This document shows positions 27,158-36,576 of a stretch of 51,807 bases of DNA, one piece after another. The stretch covers positions 1 to 51,807 of the forward strand of contig JACZJQ010000101.1 in assembly GCA_014860455.1 (NCBI GenBank), given 5' to 3'. A model generated the notes under the pieces. The model was not told where the DNA came from and searched no databases. It saw only the letters and a list, made by a program, of their open reading frames with translations. Position numbers and translations under genes: made by a program. The stretch comes from Bryobacteraceae bacterium. GTDB lineage: Bacteria; Acidobacteriota; Terriglobia; Bryobacterales; Bryobacteraceae. How positions within the stretch are numbered: position 1 is the stretch's first letter; each line of letters begins with the position of its first letter.

Positions 27158-27757
27158 TCACGCCCGGCGCCCCCGCAGCCACTCCCACCCGCGCCACGCC
27201 ATCAGCGCACCCAGCCCCGCCGCATACGATCCCGGCCTCATCACCCCCGCTTTCACCAGCCACAAATAGTGCACCACGCCCGCCGCCGCGCTGATATAAA
27301 CCAGCCTGTGCAGCGCCTGCCAACGCCTCCCGCCCAGCCGCCTGATCCAGCCCGCCGTCGATGTCGCCGCCAGCGGAACCATCAGCGCAAACGCCATCAT
27401 CCCCGCCGTGATGAACCGCCGTTTGACGACATCCTCCCAGATCTCCGGCCACTCAAAGAACTTGTCCAGCCACAGATAAGTGAACAGGTGCAGCGTGCCG
27501 TAGAAAAACGCAAACAGACCCGCCATCCTTCGGAACCGGATCAACTCCGGCAACCCCAGCATCTTCCTCGCCGGCGTGATCGCCAGAGAAATCAGCAGCA
27601 CCCGCAGCGTCCAGATGCCCGTACCCTTCGTGATCGCCTCGATCGGGTTCGCCCCCAGTTCGTCCCTATACCCCTGCCACGCCATCCAAGCCGCCGGCCC
27701 TGCCAGCGCCGCAAACACCGCCGCCTTGGTCCAGCCCGTGCTCAACAACTTCCGCAT
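27158..27757 (-). CDS. msrQ: MsrQ haem-binding membrane subunit
   Basis: This 199-residue membrane protein has about six hydrophobic helices and conserved segments of the MsrQ/YedZ family: RVLLISLAITPARKMLG, FRRMAGLFAFFYGTLHLFTYLW, FITAGMMAFALMVPLAATST, and WQALHRLVYISAAAGVVHYLW. The histidines in the third and fifth helices are the likely haem ligands. It passes electrons from the quinone pool to MsrP, which repairs oxidised methionine in envelope proteins. It lies 12 bases downstream of msrP. Confidence 0.93.
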   Translation of the reverse strand: MRKLLSTGWTKAAVFAALAGPAAWMAWQGYRDELGANPIEAITKGTGIWTLRVLLISLAITPARKMLGLPELIRFRRMAGLFAFFYGTLHLFTYLWLDKFFEWPEIWEDVVKRRFITAGMMAFALMVPLAATSTAGWIRRLGGRRWQALHRLVYISAAAGVVHYLWLVKAGVMRPGSYAAGLGALMAWRGWEWLRGRRA

Positions 27758-27769
27758 TGGCCGCCCGCG

Positions 27770-28690
27770 TCAGTAATTCTTCCGCAGGTCCAGCCCGCTG
27801 TAGAGCGACGCCACCTGATCGCCGTAGCCATTGAACTTCAACGTGTCCCGCTTGCCGAATTCGCCGATCCGCCGCTCCTTCGCCTGCGACCACCGCGGAT
27901 GATCCACCTCCGGGTTCACATTCGCGTAGAACCCGTATTCGCGCCCGTTGGCGATCATCCACGTCGACGCCGGCTGCTTCTCCGTGAACCTGATCCGCAC
28001 AATCGACTTCGCGCTCTTAAACCCGTACTTCCACGGCACCACCAGCCGCACCGGCGCCCCGTTCTGGTTCGGTAGCGTCTCGCCATACAGCCCCACCGAC
28101 AGGATCGTCAACGGGTGCATCGCCTCATCCATCCTCAGCGCTTCGACATAGGGAAACGGCATCCCGGCATAGCGCGCCTCGGGCATCTGCTTCAGGTTGA
28201 AGTACGTTTCAAACCGGACATACTTCGCCTTCGACGTCGGCTCGGCGGCTTTGATCAGCGCGCTCAGCGGAAACCCGATCCACGGCACCACCATCGACCA
28301 CCCCTCCACGCACCGCAGCCTGTACACCCGTTCTTCGAGCGGAGCCATCTTCACCAACGCGTCGAAATCGATCGCCTTTTCCTTCGCCACCTCGCCGTCG
28401 ATGCGGATCGTCCACGGCGACGTCTTGAAGTTGCGCGCATTCCGGGCGGGCATGTCCTTGTCCAGGCCAAACTCGTAGTAGTTGTTGTACGACGTGATGG
28501 CGTTGTACGGGGTCTGCTTCTCCGAGGTGCTGAACGGGCTTTTCCTATAGCCGGTCAGCTTCGTCGCAGCTGCGGCCCTCAATCCGGCAAATGAGAACCC
28601 CGCGGCTGCCAGCAGCGCCCTCCTCGAAAGGTAGTCGCGCTTCGGCGTCACCTCGGAGTAGGGCAGTGAAAAGATGTTTCGGTTCGTCAT
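27770..28690 (-). CDS. msrP: MsrP molybdenum-dependent protein-methionine sulfoxide reductase
   Basis: This 306-residue catalytic subunit has a Tat signal ([17 protein letters not shown]) for export in folded form. Cys127, in [15 protein letters not shown], is the molybdenum ligand. The characteristic [13 protein letters not shown] region, [11 protein letters not shown] and [16 protein letters not shown] are present. The family average is about 310-330 residues, so it is complete. It reduces methionine sulfoxide in periplasmic proteins with electrons from MsrQ. The gap before it (28691-28896) carries several hairpins. Confidence 0.94.
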   Translation of the reverse strand: MTNRNIFSLPYSEVTPKRDYLSRRALLAAAGFSFAGLRAAAATKLTGYRKSPFSTSEKQTPYNAITSYNNYYEFGLDKDMPARNARNFKTSPWTIRIDGEVAKEKAIDFDALVKMAPLEERVYRLRCVEGWSMVVPWIGFPLSALIKAAEPTSKAKYVRFETYFNLKQMPEARYAGMPFPYVEALRMDEAMHPLTILSVGLYGETLPNQNGAPVRLVVPWKYGFKSAKSIVRIRFTEKQPASTWMIANGREYGFYANVNPEVDHPRWSQAKERRIGEFGKRDTLKFNGYGDQVASLYSGLDLRKNY

Positions 28691-28715
28691 ACCTAACTTA
28701 TTGATGCGCGAACCC

Positions 28716-28786
28716 GGCCTCCGGGCGCGGAGGATTCAACTGGTCGGCGAGACCAGCAATACGCGGAGTGGCGGGGCACTGTCCCC
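28716..28786. repeat. cluster of three short inverted repeats upstream of msrP
   Basis: Three small palindromes lie within about 70 bases: CCTCCG-GGCG-CGGAGG at 28718-28733, CTGGTC-GGCGA-GACCAG at 28740-28756, and the near-palindrome GGGGCACTGTCCCC at 28773-28786. They may form RNA structure in the msrP leader, act as operator sites, or be remnants of a REP-type element. Only the hairpin potential is visible. Confidence 0.45.
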
Positions 28787-28896
28787 ATTGTTCCTGTCTC
28801 AACGGGGGCTCCACTCGACAATTTCCTCGTCGCCACACCGGGGGCGCGGCTGGCCGTTCCGGGCGGTTTGGCGCTCAGCCTGACGGGCAGGGCGAG

Positions 28897-30285
28897 CTAC
28901 TTGCGCAGAGTGTAGCTGTAGATCCCGGCGCCGTCCTGATCGATGAACTTCATGGTGAGGGCGGATTCAGTGGCTTCGAGGACCGAGAAGCCCGACTTGC
29001 TTTCGGCCATGAAGAGGATATTGGGGTAGTCTTTTTGCCGGGCGGTGCGAGCGCCAGCGCCGGCGGCTCCGTTGACGAAAAGGTGGACGTTGCCTTGCGG
29101 CTTGAGGTGCTGGAAGATGTGCTCATGGCCGCAGAAGTAGATGTCGGCCTGATTGGACTGAAGGATCGGGAGGATGTCCTGAATAAGCGTTTCGTTGTCA
29201 CCACGGAGGGCGGAGTAGATCTGGAAGTGGCCGTAGACCACCTTCCAGCGGGACGTGCTGGCCTTCAGTTCGCGATCGAGCCAGATGCGCTGGCGTTCGG
29301 AGATCAGCGGAGTATTGATGACGAAGAACTGGACGGGTCCGGCGGTGTAGGTGTAGTAGAGGGCGGGGAGTTTCCAACTCGGGTTCTTGTAGAGCAGTTC
29401 GGCGGCAGGCCCGGAGGGGTTGCTCCAATCGTGGTTACCGAGGCTGGGGTAGAAGGGGATGCAGAGTTGGGGATAGAAACGTTCCCAGTATCTTTCCCAG
29501 CGGGCGTCGGCGGGGCTCAGCGGGCCGTTGTCCTGGTAGTTGTCGCCGAGCGTGATGCCGAAATCGAAGGGTTGCTCCTGGTGGATGCGGGCCATGGTGT
29601 TGGCGCAGGCCTCCTGGATGGGACTGCCGGTGCCGGTGTCGCCGATAGCGACGATGCGCAGGGAAGCCGATGCGGGCTTGGCTTCAAATTTGGGCGGGGC
29701 TTCCCAGAGGAATGCGGGCAACTGCGAGCCGAGGATCTCCTGGACGCGGCCCAAAGCGAGCAGGGCCTCGGTGTCGTTGGCGGCGCGGGCGATCAGGATG
29801 CGTTTGCGGAGCGTTTCGGACAGCAGTTCCTGGCGGTAGTCGGCTAGGCGATCGAGAGCGTGGATGGCGAGCGTGGGATTGGGGTGGGAAGTGGCCCAGC
29901 GTTCGAGGTGGGCGATGAGGGCGGGATCGGCGGAGCGCCGGATGGCGCGGGCGACATGGCCCAGACAGGCCGAAGATCGCGACGTGAACGTGGGCGATGC
30001 CTCGGGGCATTCGCCGGCATCATAGAGCCCGGTGATGAAGGGGATGACGGCGGCGATGCGTTCGGTTTCATCAGCACCCGGGGCGGAGTCGACGAGCTTG
30101 GAAAGGCCGGCGGCGCGGGCTCTGGGTTCCTTCTGGTCAATGACGGACTGGCCGGCGGCGCGGAGTTCGGCGGGCAGGCGGTCGGCGAGCGAGGCGGTGG
30201 GCTGAGACCAGAGAGGAAAAAGGGCGCTCGCGAACAGAGCCACGGTCAAAAGGCATGCCTTGGCGGTCAGGGGCGAAGGTCTCAA
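28897..30285 (-). CDS. exported metallophosphoesterase (purple-acid-phosphatase-like)
   Basis: This 462-residue protein begins at a TTG codon (30285) with AAGGAG six bases upstream, and has a signal peptide ending near LWSQP. A helical N-terminal region (about 30-200) precedes the calcineurin-like domain: AIGDTGTGSP, TLGDNYQDNG, LGNHDWSN, VYGHFQIYS and FCGHEHIFQH, all metal-binding motifs present. It probably releases phosphate from organic phosphates outside the cytoplasm. The N-terminal helical extension is not typical and may bind a partner. It lies 80 bases downstream of the GH106-like gene on the same strand. Confidence 0.87.
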   Translation of the reverse strand: MRPSPLTAKACLLTVALFASALFPLWSQPTASLADRLPAELRAAGQSVIDQKEPRARAAGLSKLVDSAPGADETERIAAVIPFITGLYDAGECPEASPTFTSRSSACLGHVARAIRRSADPALIAHLERWATSHPNPTLAIHALDRLADYRQELLSETLRKRILIARAANDTEALLALGRVQEILGSQLPAFLWEAPPKFEAKPASASLRIVAIGDTGTGSPIQEACANTMARIHQEQPFDFGITLGDNYQDNGPLSPADARWERYWERFYPQLCIPFYPSLGNHDWSNPSGPAAELLYKNPSWKLPALYYTYTAGPVQFFVINTPLISERQRIWLDRELKASTSRWKVVYGHFQIYSALRGDNETLIQDILPILQSNQADIYFCGHEHIFQHLKPQGNVHLFVNGAAGAGARTARQKDYPNILFMAESKSGFSVLEATESALTMKFIDQDGAGIYSYTLRK

Positions 30286-30291
30286 GAGGTA

Positions 30292-30297
30292 CTCCTT
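30292..30297 (-). promoter_or_regulatory. AAGGAG ribosome-binding site deciding a TTG start
   Basis: AAGGAG on the minus strand is six bases before TTG 30285. It supports a TTG start for the metallophosphoesterase; no ATG nearby would keep the signal peptide. Confidence 0.75.
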
Positions 30298-30365
30298 GAA
30301 GGTCAGGGGTGTTTCAAACTGCCATTTCAGAGCATATCAAGCCGTAGGCAGAGACGGACTCAGTG

Positions 30366-33005
30366 TCAGGGCTTCACAGCGGCCGCTTGGCGCAAGGTGA
30401 CGGGTCCGAGCAGGCCGGAATCAAAGACGGGCCAGTTCGACGCATCGAAGGGTTTGTAGTCGCTGTTGACCAGGTTGATGTCGTGGAAAACGCGCCACGG
30501 GCGATGCTCGCGGTCCATGTGGCGGATGCGGTTGGCGGCCAGCGAGGTGACCTCGACTTCGAGCAGGTTGAAGCGGCGCCGGAGCCGGCCGGCATGGATG
30601 CGGAAGGGCGGCTCGATGAGCGTGCCCAGGTCCTTGCCGTTCAGACGGACACGGGCCGATTCGCGGACTTCGCCAAGGTCGATGAACCAGGCGCCCGCCG
30701 GGGCGTCGAACAGGATCGAATAGCGGGCCGTGCCGGCGAAACGCCCGCCCACGGGGCCGGCGAAGCGGGTCCAGGAATCGGGGCGGGCGATCTCCTTGGT
30801 CGGCGGGACTTCGGGTCCGCCTTCAAGGAATTCGACGGTCCACCGGCCTTCTATCGGGACGGCCTTCACGCTGGGCTTGCGGTAGACCCAGGGCGCGGCT
30901 GCAGGGGGTTTGACTCCGGTCACCGAGTCAACCGGGACCGAGACAACGACGGACTTTCCAGAAGCGGTTTCGGTCGAACGGACGTTGCGCACCGGCAGTT
31001 TGTCTGCCAGCAGACGGACAAAGACGCTCTGGTTGGGTTCGAGTTGGAGATATACGGAGGATTCGCCGCCGGAGGTGCGCGACACGGCGAGGCCGGTGGC
31101 GCCGGTCATCGGGTCCATCAGGACGATGGACGCGGCGGGGTGGGCCAGCGGGACCCAGGACGACAGCGGCTGTGCGGAGCGGTTGGCGATGAAGTACTCG
31201 CGCGCTTGGCCGTCGATGCGGCGGATGAATTCAAGGCCCTTGTTGTCGACCAGCGGTTCGCGTTTGATGCCAGCGCCGGAGAGCGCGGCTTCGGCTGGAC
31301 CAACCAGGACGCGGCCCTGGCCGACGGTCGCCAGTCGGGCGCCCGAGGGGATGGCGGTGTCGAAATTCAGCCGCTCGCGCAGAGCCGTGTATTGGGCGCG
31401 GCGGGATTCCAGATCGCCGAAGCCGGGGACGTCGGCGGGCAGAGCATCGGCGAAGATGACCGTCGTGCCGGCGTAGGCGAGGTCGAGCAGGCGAGAGAAG
31501 GTCTCGACCGGCATGTATTGCGTGGGCGGCACGAGGATGGCGCGGAACTCAGCGCCGGGGGCGCGGAGCGTGCGGCCGTCGGCCTTGATCTTCTCGAGGA
31601 GGCGGTCGGAGATGAAGTCGAAGGTCCAGCCGCGGTCATAGAGCGACTGGGCGAAGCGGCCGAAGGGCTGGTCGGTGAGCCAATCACGGCTGTGGACGGT
31701 GAACTTCATTTCCAGACCCTTGGGGTCGTGCCAGACGTCGTGGACGGGCCAGTAGAGAAGCAGGTCGTTGTCGCTGCGGCCGTTCTGGAGCATGGCCTGG
31801 CTGCGGGAAATCCAGGCGTTCAGCGCCGGCGCGTCGCGGAAGATGGGATTGCGCCAGTTCATTTCGGTGGAGGCGTAGAACAGCCATCCGGGCCATGGAG
31901 CGTCGGCGGGCGAATAGGCCGAGCCATGGTAGACGACGTGGTTGACCCCGGCGACAAAGAGTTGCTGGATGAGTTCTTTCATGTCCGAGAGCCGCTCCTG
32001 GAAGTGTTCCTTCATCCAGGTGCCGGTTTCCGATGCCACCTGGCGGCGGCCCTCGATATGGGCGGCTGAGGAGGCCAGCTTCGAGATCAGCGTGCTGCGG
32101 TCGTGGCGGAACATCTCGGTTTCCGGGATGTCGGCCAGGGCGTAGAGGTCGAGCAGATTGGCGGGCGAGCCATGGGCCTGGTTGCGGGTGAGGATGCGGC
32201 GGCCGCGGGCCCAGGAGGTCCAGACGGCGGTAAATTCGTCAGTCACCAGATCGGAGAGCGTGGCGCGGTAATCGGCTTTCACTCGGGCCGTGCGGTCGTC
32301 GTTGAGGTTGCCGAACAGGGCGTCGTAGTGGTCTTCAAGACGGTAGCTGCGGCGGCGCTGGAACTCGGCAAGCAGGTTCGCCGACCAGTTGGCGTTGTAT
32401 TCGAACGAGTCGTGGTAGACAGCGCGGGGCAGGGCGCCGGAGTGCGATGAAAATGCGGCGGTGAAGCGTTCGAGGTAAGCGGTGATGGCGTCTCGGGAAA
32501 GCGGGTTGAGCATCCAGCCTTCGCCGCCGGGCGCGGCGCGTTTGACGCGCATGGACTCGCGGACGCCCACCTGCCAGCCGTCAGGGGTCTGCTTTGGGAC
32601 GGCGATGACGTTGGCGTTCTCGCGCGTGATGTTGGGTCCGCCGAAGCACCAGCCGGAGCCGAGGGTCATGTCGATGTCCATGCCTAGGCGGCGGGCCTCG
32701 GAGGCAGAGTGCGACATCATGGACATCCACTTGGGGCTGAGGTAATCGATGTAGCGCGATTCGTAGCCCTTGGCGCCGTAGATGGGAATGATGTGGAGAC
32801 CGCCCCAGCCGGCGCGCTGGTAGGTTTCGAGTTCGCGCGTGATGTTGGCCTGGTCGACGGCCGAGGCCATCCACCACCAATAGCTCCAGGGCTTGGTCTG
32901 GGCCGATTGCGCGGGCCAGTCGAGCGGTCCTGCGGCCGTGCCCGGCAGGGCGGATAGGCAGGCGATTGCGATCAGTAGTGCGCGCCGGGTGGCAGTTGTA
33001 CCCAT
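30366..33005 (-). CDS. secreted glycoside hydrolase, family 106-like (alpha-L-rhamnosidase type)
   Basis: This 879-residue exported enzyme starts MGTTATRRALLIAIACLSAL at 33005, preferred because it opens a signal peptide. The N-terminal barrel has the GH106-like block PWSYWWWMASAVDQANITRELETYQRAGWGGL, then a metal- and sugar-binding region GSGWCFGGPNIT. The middle has PRAVYHDSFEYNANW, where the acidic residues are good catalytic candidates. The C-terminal part (about 740-870) is a beta-sandwich of the galactose-binding type (AGAWFIDLGEVRESARVRLNG). GH106 enzymes remove rhamnose from plant pectin side chains and glycosides. The family call rests on these segments. No pectin gene cluster surrounds it, except the uronate-like genes elsewhere in the window. 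Confidence 0.8.
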   Translation of the reverse strand: MGTTATRRALLIAIACLSALPGTAAGPLDWPAQSAQTKPWSYWWWMASAVDQANITRELETYQRAGWGGLHIIPIYGAKGYESRYIDYLSPKWMSMMSHSASEARRLGMDIDMTLGSGWCFGGPNITRENANVIAVPKQTPDGWQVGVRESMRVKRAAPGGEGWMLNPLSRDAITAYLERFTAAFSSHSGALPRAVYHDSFEYNANWSANLLAEFQRRRSYRLEDHYDALFGNLNDDRTARVKADYRATLSDLVTDEFTAVWTSWARGRRILTRNQAHGSPANLLDLYALADIPETEMFRHDRSTLISKLASSAAHIEGRRQVASETGTWMKEHFQERLSDMKELIQQLFVAGVNHVVYHGSAYSPADAPWPGWLFYASTEMNWRNPIFRDAPALNAWISRSQAMLQNGRSDNDLLLYWPVHDVWHDPKGLEMKFTVHSRDWLTDQPFGRFAQSLYDRGWTFDFISDRLLEKIKADGRTLRAPGAEFRAILVPPTQYMPVETFSRLLDLAYAGTTVIFADALPADVPGFGDLESRRAQYTALRERLNFDTAIPSGARLATVGQGRVLVGPAEAALSGAGIKREPLVDNKGLEFIRRIDGQAREYFIANRSAQPLSSWVPLAHPAASIVLMDPMTGATGLAVSRTSGGESSVYLQLEPNQSVFVRLLADKLPVRNVRSTETASGKSVVVSVPVDSVTGVKPPAAAPWVYRKPSVKAVPIEGRWTVEFLEGGPEVPPTKEIARPDSWTRFAGPVGGRFAGTARYSILFDAPAGAWFIDLGEVRESARVRLNGKDLGTLIEPPFRIHAGRLRRRFNLLEVEVTSLAANRIRHMDREHRPWRVFHDINLVNSDYKPFDASNWPVFDSGLLGPVTLRQAAAVKP

Positions 33006-33051
33006 GAGTGAAGTGATACAACGCCCGAGCGCGGAACGCAAACTGTGCGGG

Positions 33052-34455
33052 CTAAATAACCGCCGGGCAGGGCAGTTTTTCGAGCGCCAGCGCCTTTTCG
33101 AAGGCGTGGGCGATCTGCAGCAGCCGCGCGTCGCCGAACGGACGGCCGATCAACTGGATGCCGACCGGCAGCCCCGCGGGGGTGTATCCGACATGGATGG
33201 CGGCGGCCGGGAAACCGAGGGCGTTGACGCCGCGAAGCAGCCGTGTGGAGGCGACACGGACGTCTTCCATCTGGCCGGCGATGTCGATTGTGGTCTGGCC
33301 GATATGGGGCGCGGCGATGGGACAGATGGGCGTCAGGATACAGTCGGACTTGTCCAGGAACATGCGCCAGACCTGCTGCAGGCGGGTGCGCAGGCGCTGC
33401 GCCTGGACGTAGGCCGTGCCTGGGATGGCGCGTCCGATGTCGACGCTGGATGCGACGTCTGCGCCGTAGTCTGAACGGCGCTTGCGGATATAGGGCTCGT
33501 GGACGGCGGCGGCTTCGACGCCAAAGGTGACGCTGGCAACGGCATTGAGTTGGTTCGGCTCAGGGACGGCGCCCATGACGAAGGTGGCTCCGGCTGTTTC
33601 CACCGCTTGGGCGGCCAGCAGGATGACGCGTTTGACGTCGGTGTCGATATTCTCGAAATAGAAGTTGCGCGGCAGCAGGATGCGGACTTGGCGCAGCGTT
33701 TCCTCGACGTTGCCGGTGTTGACGGCGTAGGGGCCGGCGATGCGCTGGACGGTGGACGGGTCTTTCGGGTCGTGGCCGGCGAGGGCATCGATCATGAGAG
33801 CCGAGTCTTCTATCGTTTGCGTGAGGGGACCAATGTGGTCGAGGGAGAAGGCGAGGGGGAGTGCGCCGTATTTCGAGACCAGGCCATAGGTGGGCTTGAA
33901 CCCGGCCAGGCCGCAGTAGTGGGCGGGGACGCGGATGGAGCCGCCGGTGTCGGAGCCGGTCGCGGCTAGCGCCATGCCTGTGGCGACGGCGACGGCGGAA
34001 CCGCCGCTGGAGCCGCCGGGAATGCGCTCTGGATCGTAAGGATTGCGGATCGAGCCGAAGTGGGGGTTGTCGGAGGTGATTCCGCAGGCGTGTTCATGGA
34101 GTCCGGTCTTGCCCAGCATGACGGCGCCGGCTTCAGCCAGGCGCGAGACGGCCGTGGCGTCGAAATCAGGAACGTAGTCGGCAAAGATCTTCGAGCCCGA
34201 AGTCGTGCGCACGTTCATGGTGCAGAGCAGGTCCTTGTGGGCGATGGGGATGCCGTGCAAGGGGCCACGGTCGTGGCCGGAGCGGAGTTCGTCGTCGGCC
34301 TTAGCGGCCTGGGCGTGGGCGAGATCCGCGGTTACGGTGATGAAGGCGTTGAGCTTGGGATTGAGCTGATCAATGCGCTGGAGGCAGGCTTCGGTGAGTT
34401 CGACGGAGCTGACCTGGCCTGAGCGCAGGGCCGCCGCGGCTTCGGCGATGGTCAT
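33052..34455 (-). CDS. amidase-signature amidohydrolase (AtzE/GatA-like)
   Basis: This 467-residue amidase has the signature triad Lys74 (GIPIAHKD), Ser149 (PGGSSGGSA) and Ser173 (GSDTGGSIRVPA). The spacing is standard, and GLAGFKPTYG follows. The length fits GatA or AtzE-type enzymes. Its ATG overlaps the stop of the 54-residue gene upstream by 4 bases (ATGA), the same arrangement as small GatC- or AtzG-like subunits with their amidases. gatB is not adjacent, so a role in tRNA-dependent amidation is unlikely. A biuret- or urea-type amide hydrolase is possible. Substrate unknown. Confidence 0.88.
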   Translation of the reverse strand: MTIAEAAAALRSGQVSSVELTEACLQRIDQLNPKLNAFITVTADLAHAQAAKADDELRSGHDRGPLHGIPIAHKDLLCTMNVRTTSGSKIFADYVPDFDATAVSRLAEAGAVMLGKTGLHEHACGITSDNPHFGSIRNPYDPERIPGGSSGGSAVAVATGMALAATGSDTGGSIRVPAHYCGLAGFKPTYGLVSKYGALPLAFSLDHIGPLTQTIEDSALMIDALAGHDPKDPSTVQRIAGPYAVNTGNVEETLRQVRILLPRNFYFENIDTDVKRVILLAAQAVETAGATFVMGAVPEPNQLNAVASVTFGVEAAAVHEPYIRKRRSDYGADVASSVDIGRAIPGTAYVQAQRLRTRLQQVWRMFLDKSDCILTPICPIAAPHIGQTTIDIAGQMEDVRVASTRLLRGVNALGFPAAAIHVGYTPAGLPVGIQLIGRPFGDARLLQIAHAFEKALALEKLPCPAVI

Positions 34456-34616
34456 TCGGGGTCCTCCTGGACGCGGAAGTACATGCAGGGTTCTTCCTTC
34501 CAGTCAATCATCGCGGAGAGCAGGGTAATCGACTTTTCCATCGCTTCCAGGCGCTGGCGCTGGGTTTCATTGAGTTCGATGCCGCGCGCCTCGGCGGCTT
34601 GAGTCCAATCGGCCAT
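34452..34616 (-). CDS. 54-residue GatC/AtzG-like amidase partner
   Basis: ATG at 34616 opens a 54-residue frame ending TGA at 34452, which overlaps the amidase ATG. The protein reads MADWTQAAEARGIELNETQR, a helix (QRLEAMEKSITLLSAMIDW), then EEPCMYFRVQEDPE. GatC and AtzG-like subunits have the same plan: a short helical segment with ELxxxxxxRL, then an extended tail that wraps the amidase. The family is usually 65-100 residues, so this is a short variant. It is probably a chaperone-like or stabilising subunit of the amidase. The start codon is 14 bases from the divergent acyl-CoA dehydrogenase start. Confidence 0.65.
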   Translation of the reverse strand: MADWTQAAEARGIELNETQRQRLEAMEKSITLLSAMIDWKEEPCMYFRVQEDPE

Positions 34617-34630
34617 GGTTTAATCATGGC

Positions 34631-35800
34631 ATGGGCGCGATGACGAGCATGGGCACGGTGCGGCCGCTCACCGCATTGGACGAAGACGAGCAGATGCTCC
34701 GGGACATGGCGGCCGGATTCAGCCGCAACGAGATCGGGCCGAAAGTCCGCGAAATGGACGAAAACGGAGTCTTCGACAAGGCGCTGCTGAAGCAGATGTT
34801 CGACCTGGGGCTGATGGGCATCGAGATCCCGGAAGAGTACGGCGGGCAGGGTGGGACGTTCGTGCAAGCGCTGATCGTCATCGAAGAGATGGCCGCGGTG
34901 GACCCTTCTGCGGCCGTGATCGTCGATGTCCAGAACACGCTGGTCAACAACGCAGTGATGCGGTGGGGCACTGATGATCAGAAGCGGCGGTGGCTGCCGC
35001 GGCTGGCGGCGGATACGCTAGGGGCGTATGCGTTGTCTGAAGCGTCCGCCGGCTCGGATGCGTTTGCACTGGAGACGCGGGCGGTGGAGGACCGCGACGG
35101 CTACGTGATCACTGGGCGGAAGTTGTGGATCACGAACGCGGCCGAGGCGGGACTGTTTCTGGTGTTCGCGAATCTGCGGCCGGAGGCGGGGTACAAGGGG
35201 ATCACGTGTTTTGTGGTCGAGCGCGGGGCGGCAGGTTTCACGGTAGGGCGGAAGGAAGACAAGTTGGGCATCAGGGCGTCGTCCACGTGTGAGCTGATTC
35301 TGGACGAGGTGCGTGTGGCGAAGGGTGCTTTGCTGGGAGAGCCGGGCAAGGGCTACAAGATCGCCATCGAAACGCTGAACGAGGGCCGCATCGGCATTGG
35401 CGCGCAGATGGCGGGGCTGGCGCGGGGGGCGCTGGCGCACGCGGCAGCGTATGCGAAGGAACGCAAGCAGTTTGGACGGGCGATCGCCGAGTTTCAGGCC
35501 GTGCAGTTTGCGCTGGCGCGGATGGCAACCGATATCGAGACGGCGCGTCTATTGGTTTTGAACGCGGCGCGGCTGAGGGAGGCCGGCGCGGCGTTTGTGA
35601 AGGAGGCGGCGATGGCGAAGTACTGGTCGTCGCAGGTGGCCGAGCGCGTGGCGTCAGAGGCGGTCGAGATCTTCGGCGGCGCGGGGTTCACGCGGGACTA
35701 CCCCGTGGAGAAGCTGTATCGCGATGCCAAGATCGGGCGCATCTATGAAGGCACGTCGAACATGCAACTGGCGACCATCGGACGTCAGATACTGGGATGA
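34631..35800 (+). CDS. acyl-CoA dehydrogenase
   Basis: This 389-residue flavoenzyme oxidises acyl-CoA to enoyl-CoA in fatty-acid or branched-chain amino-acid breakdown. Family marks are YALSEASAGSDA with the FAD site, LWITNAAEAGLF, KLGIRASSTCEL, ERKQFGRAIAEFQAVQF and IFGGAGFTRDYPVEKLYRDAKIGRIYEGTSNMQ, where the glutamate of YEGTS is the catalytic base. It looks like the short/branched-chain group. ATGs at 34631, 34640 and 34649 are all possible starts. Its stop overlaps the ATG at 35797 by 4 bases, although 35809 may be the true start of the next gene. Confidence 0.93.
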   Translation: MGAMTSMGTVRPLTALDEDEQMLRDMAAGFSRNEIGPKVREMDENGVFDKALLKQMFDLGLMGIEIPEEYGGQGGTFVQALIVIEEMAAVDPSAAVIVDVQNTLVNNAVMRWGTDDQKRRWLPRLAADTLGAYALSEASAGSDAFALETRAVEDRDGYVITGRKLWITNAAEAGLFLVFANLRPEAGYKGITCFVVERGAAGFTVGRKEDKLGIRASSTCELILDEVRVAKGALLGEPGKGYKIAIETLNEGRIGIGAQMAGLARGALAHAAAYAKERKQFGRAIAEFQAVQFALARMATDIETARLLVLNAARLREAGAAFVKEAAMAKYWSSQVAERVASEAVEIFGGAGFTRDYPVEKLYRDAKIGRIYEGTSNMQLATIGRQILG

Positions 35801-35808
35801 GAGGCAAG

Positions 35809-36576
35809 ATGATGAAGCGAGTGGCGATTCTACTGATGGCGGCCGCGACGGCGTTCGCGCAGGACCTGAGCGAGGCCGAGGTGAGTGACATCATCCGGCG
35901 GTTCGCGGCTAAGGAGGCCGAGTTCGCGAGGGCGCGTGAGAACTATACATACCGCCAGCGTTACCGCATCGAGGAACTCGACATGAGCGGGAAGGTGATC
36001 GGCAAGATGGAGACCGTGGCCGACATCGTCTTCACCTCCGATGGCAAACGGACCGAGCGCGTCGTGTTCGCGCCCATGAACACGCTGCAAGGGCTGCAAC
36101 TGACGCCGGAAGACGAGCAGGATCTGCGCAATGTGCAGCCGTTCGTGCTGACGACCAAGGAAGTGAACGACTATAAGGTGCGCTATGTCGGCAAAGAGAA
36201 GATCGATGAGATCGGGACGTATGTGTTTGCGGTGAAGCCGAAGCAGATGGTGGAAGGGCGGCGGTATTTCGGCGGCATGATCTGGGTGGACGACCGCGAC
36301 CTGCAGATTGTCAAGACGTATGGGCGGGCGATCGGCATCGGCAAGAGGGTGGAGAAGCAGCGGTTTCCGAAGTTCGAAACCTGGCGGGAGCAGATCGACG
36401 GCAAGTACTGGTTCCCGACTTACACTGCGGCCAACGATACGCTGCCGTTTGAGAGCGGTCCTCTGCCGATCAAAATGCTGGTCACCTACCGCGACTACAA
36501 GCAGTTTAAAAGCGATGTCGTCATAACCTATGGCGACGAGGTGGACGAGACCAAGCCGGCGCCGAAGAAGCAGTAG
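35809..36576 (+). CDS. exported protein of LolA-like/outer-membrane sorting type
   Basis: This 255-residue protein has a signal peptide MMKRVAILLMAAATAFAQ. GAGAGG lies 6-9 bases upstream of 35809, so this start is preferred over the ATG at 35797, which overlaps the previous stop (ATGA). The mature part begins SEAEVSDIIRRFAAKEAEFAR, with a YTYRQRYRIEEL segment, followed by beta-rich sequence and WFPTYTAANDTL near the end. It is similar in layout to the protein at 25330. Such proteins are frequent in Acidobacteriota and unassigned. It may be co-transcribed with the acyl-CoA dehydrogenase, but a functional link is not evident. Confidence 0.7.
   Translation: MMKRVAILLMAAATAFAQDLSEAEVSDIIRRFAAKEAEFARARENYTYRQRYRIEELDMSGKVIGKMETVADIVFTSDGKRTERVVFAPMNTLQGLQLTPEDEQDLRNVQPFVLTTKEVNDYKVRYVGKEKIDEIGTYVFAVKPKQMVEGRRYFGGMIWVDDRDLQIVKTYGRAIGIGKRVEKQRFPKFETWREQIDGKYWFPTYTAANDTLPFESGPLPIKMLVTYRDYKQFKSDVVITYGDEVDETKPAPKKQ

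Noticed and set aside
30363-32069. Open frame of 568 codons on the plus strand
   Set aside because: Shadow of the GH106-like gene; no protein family pattern.
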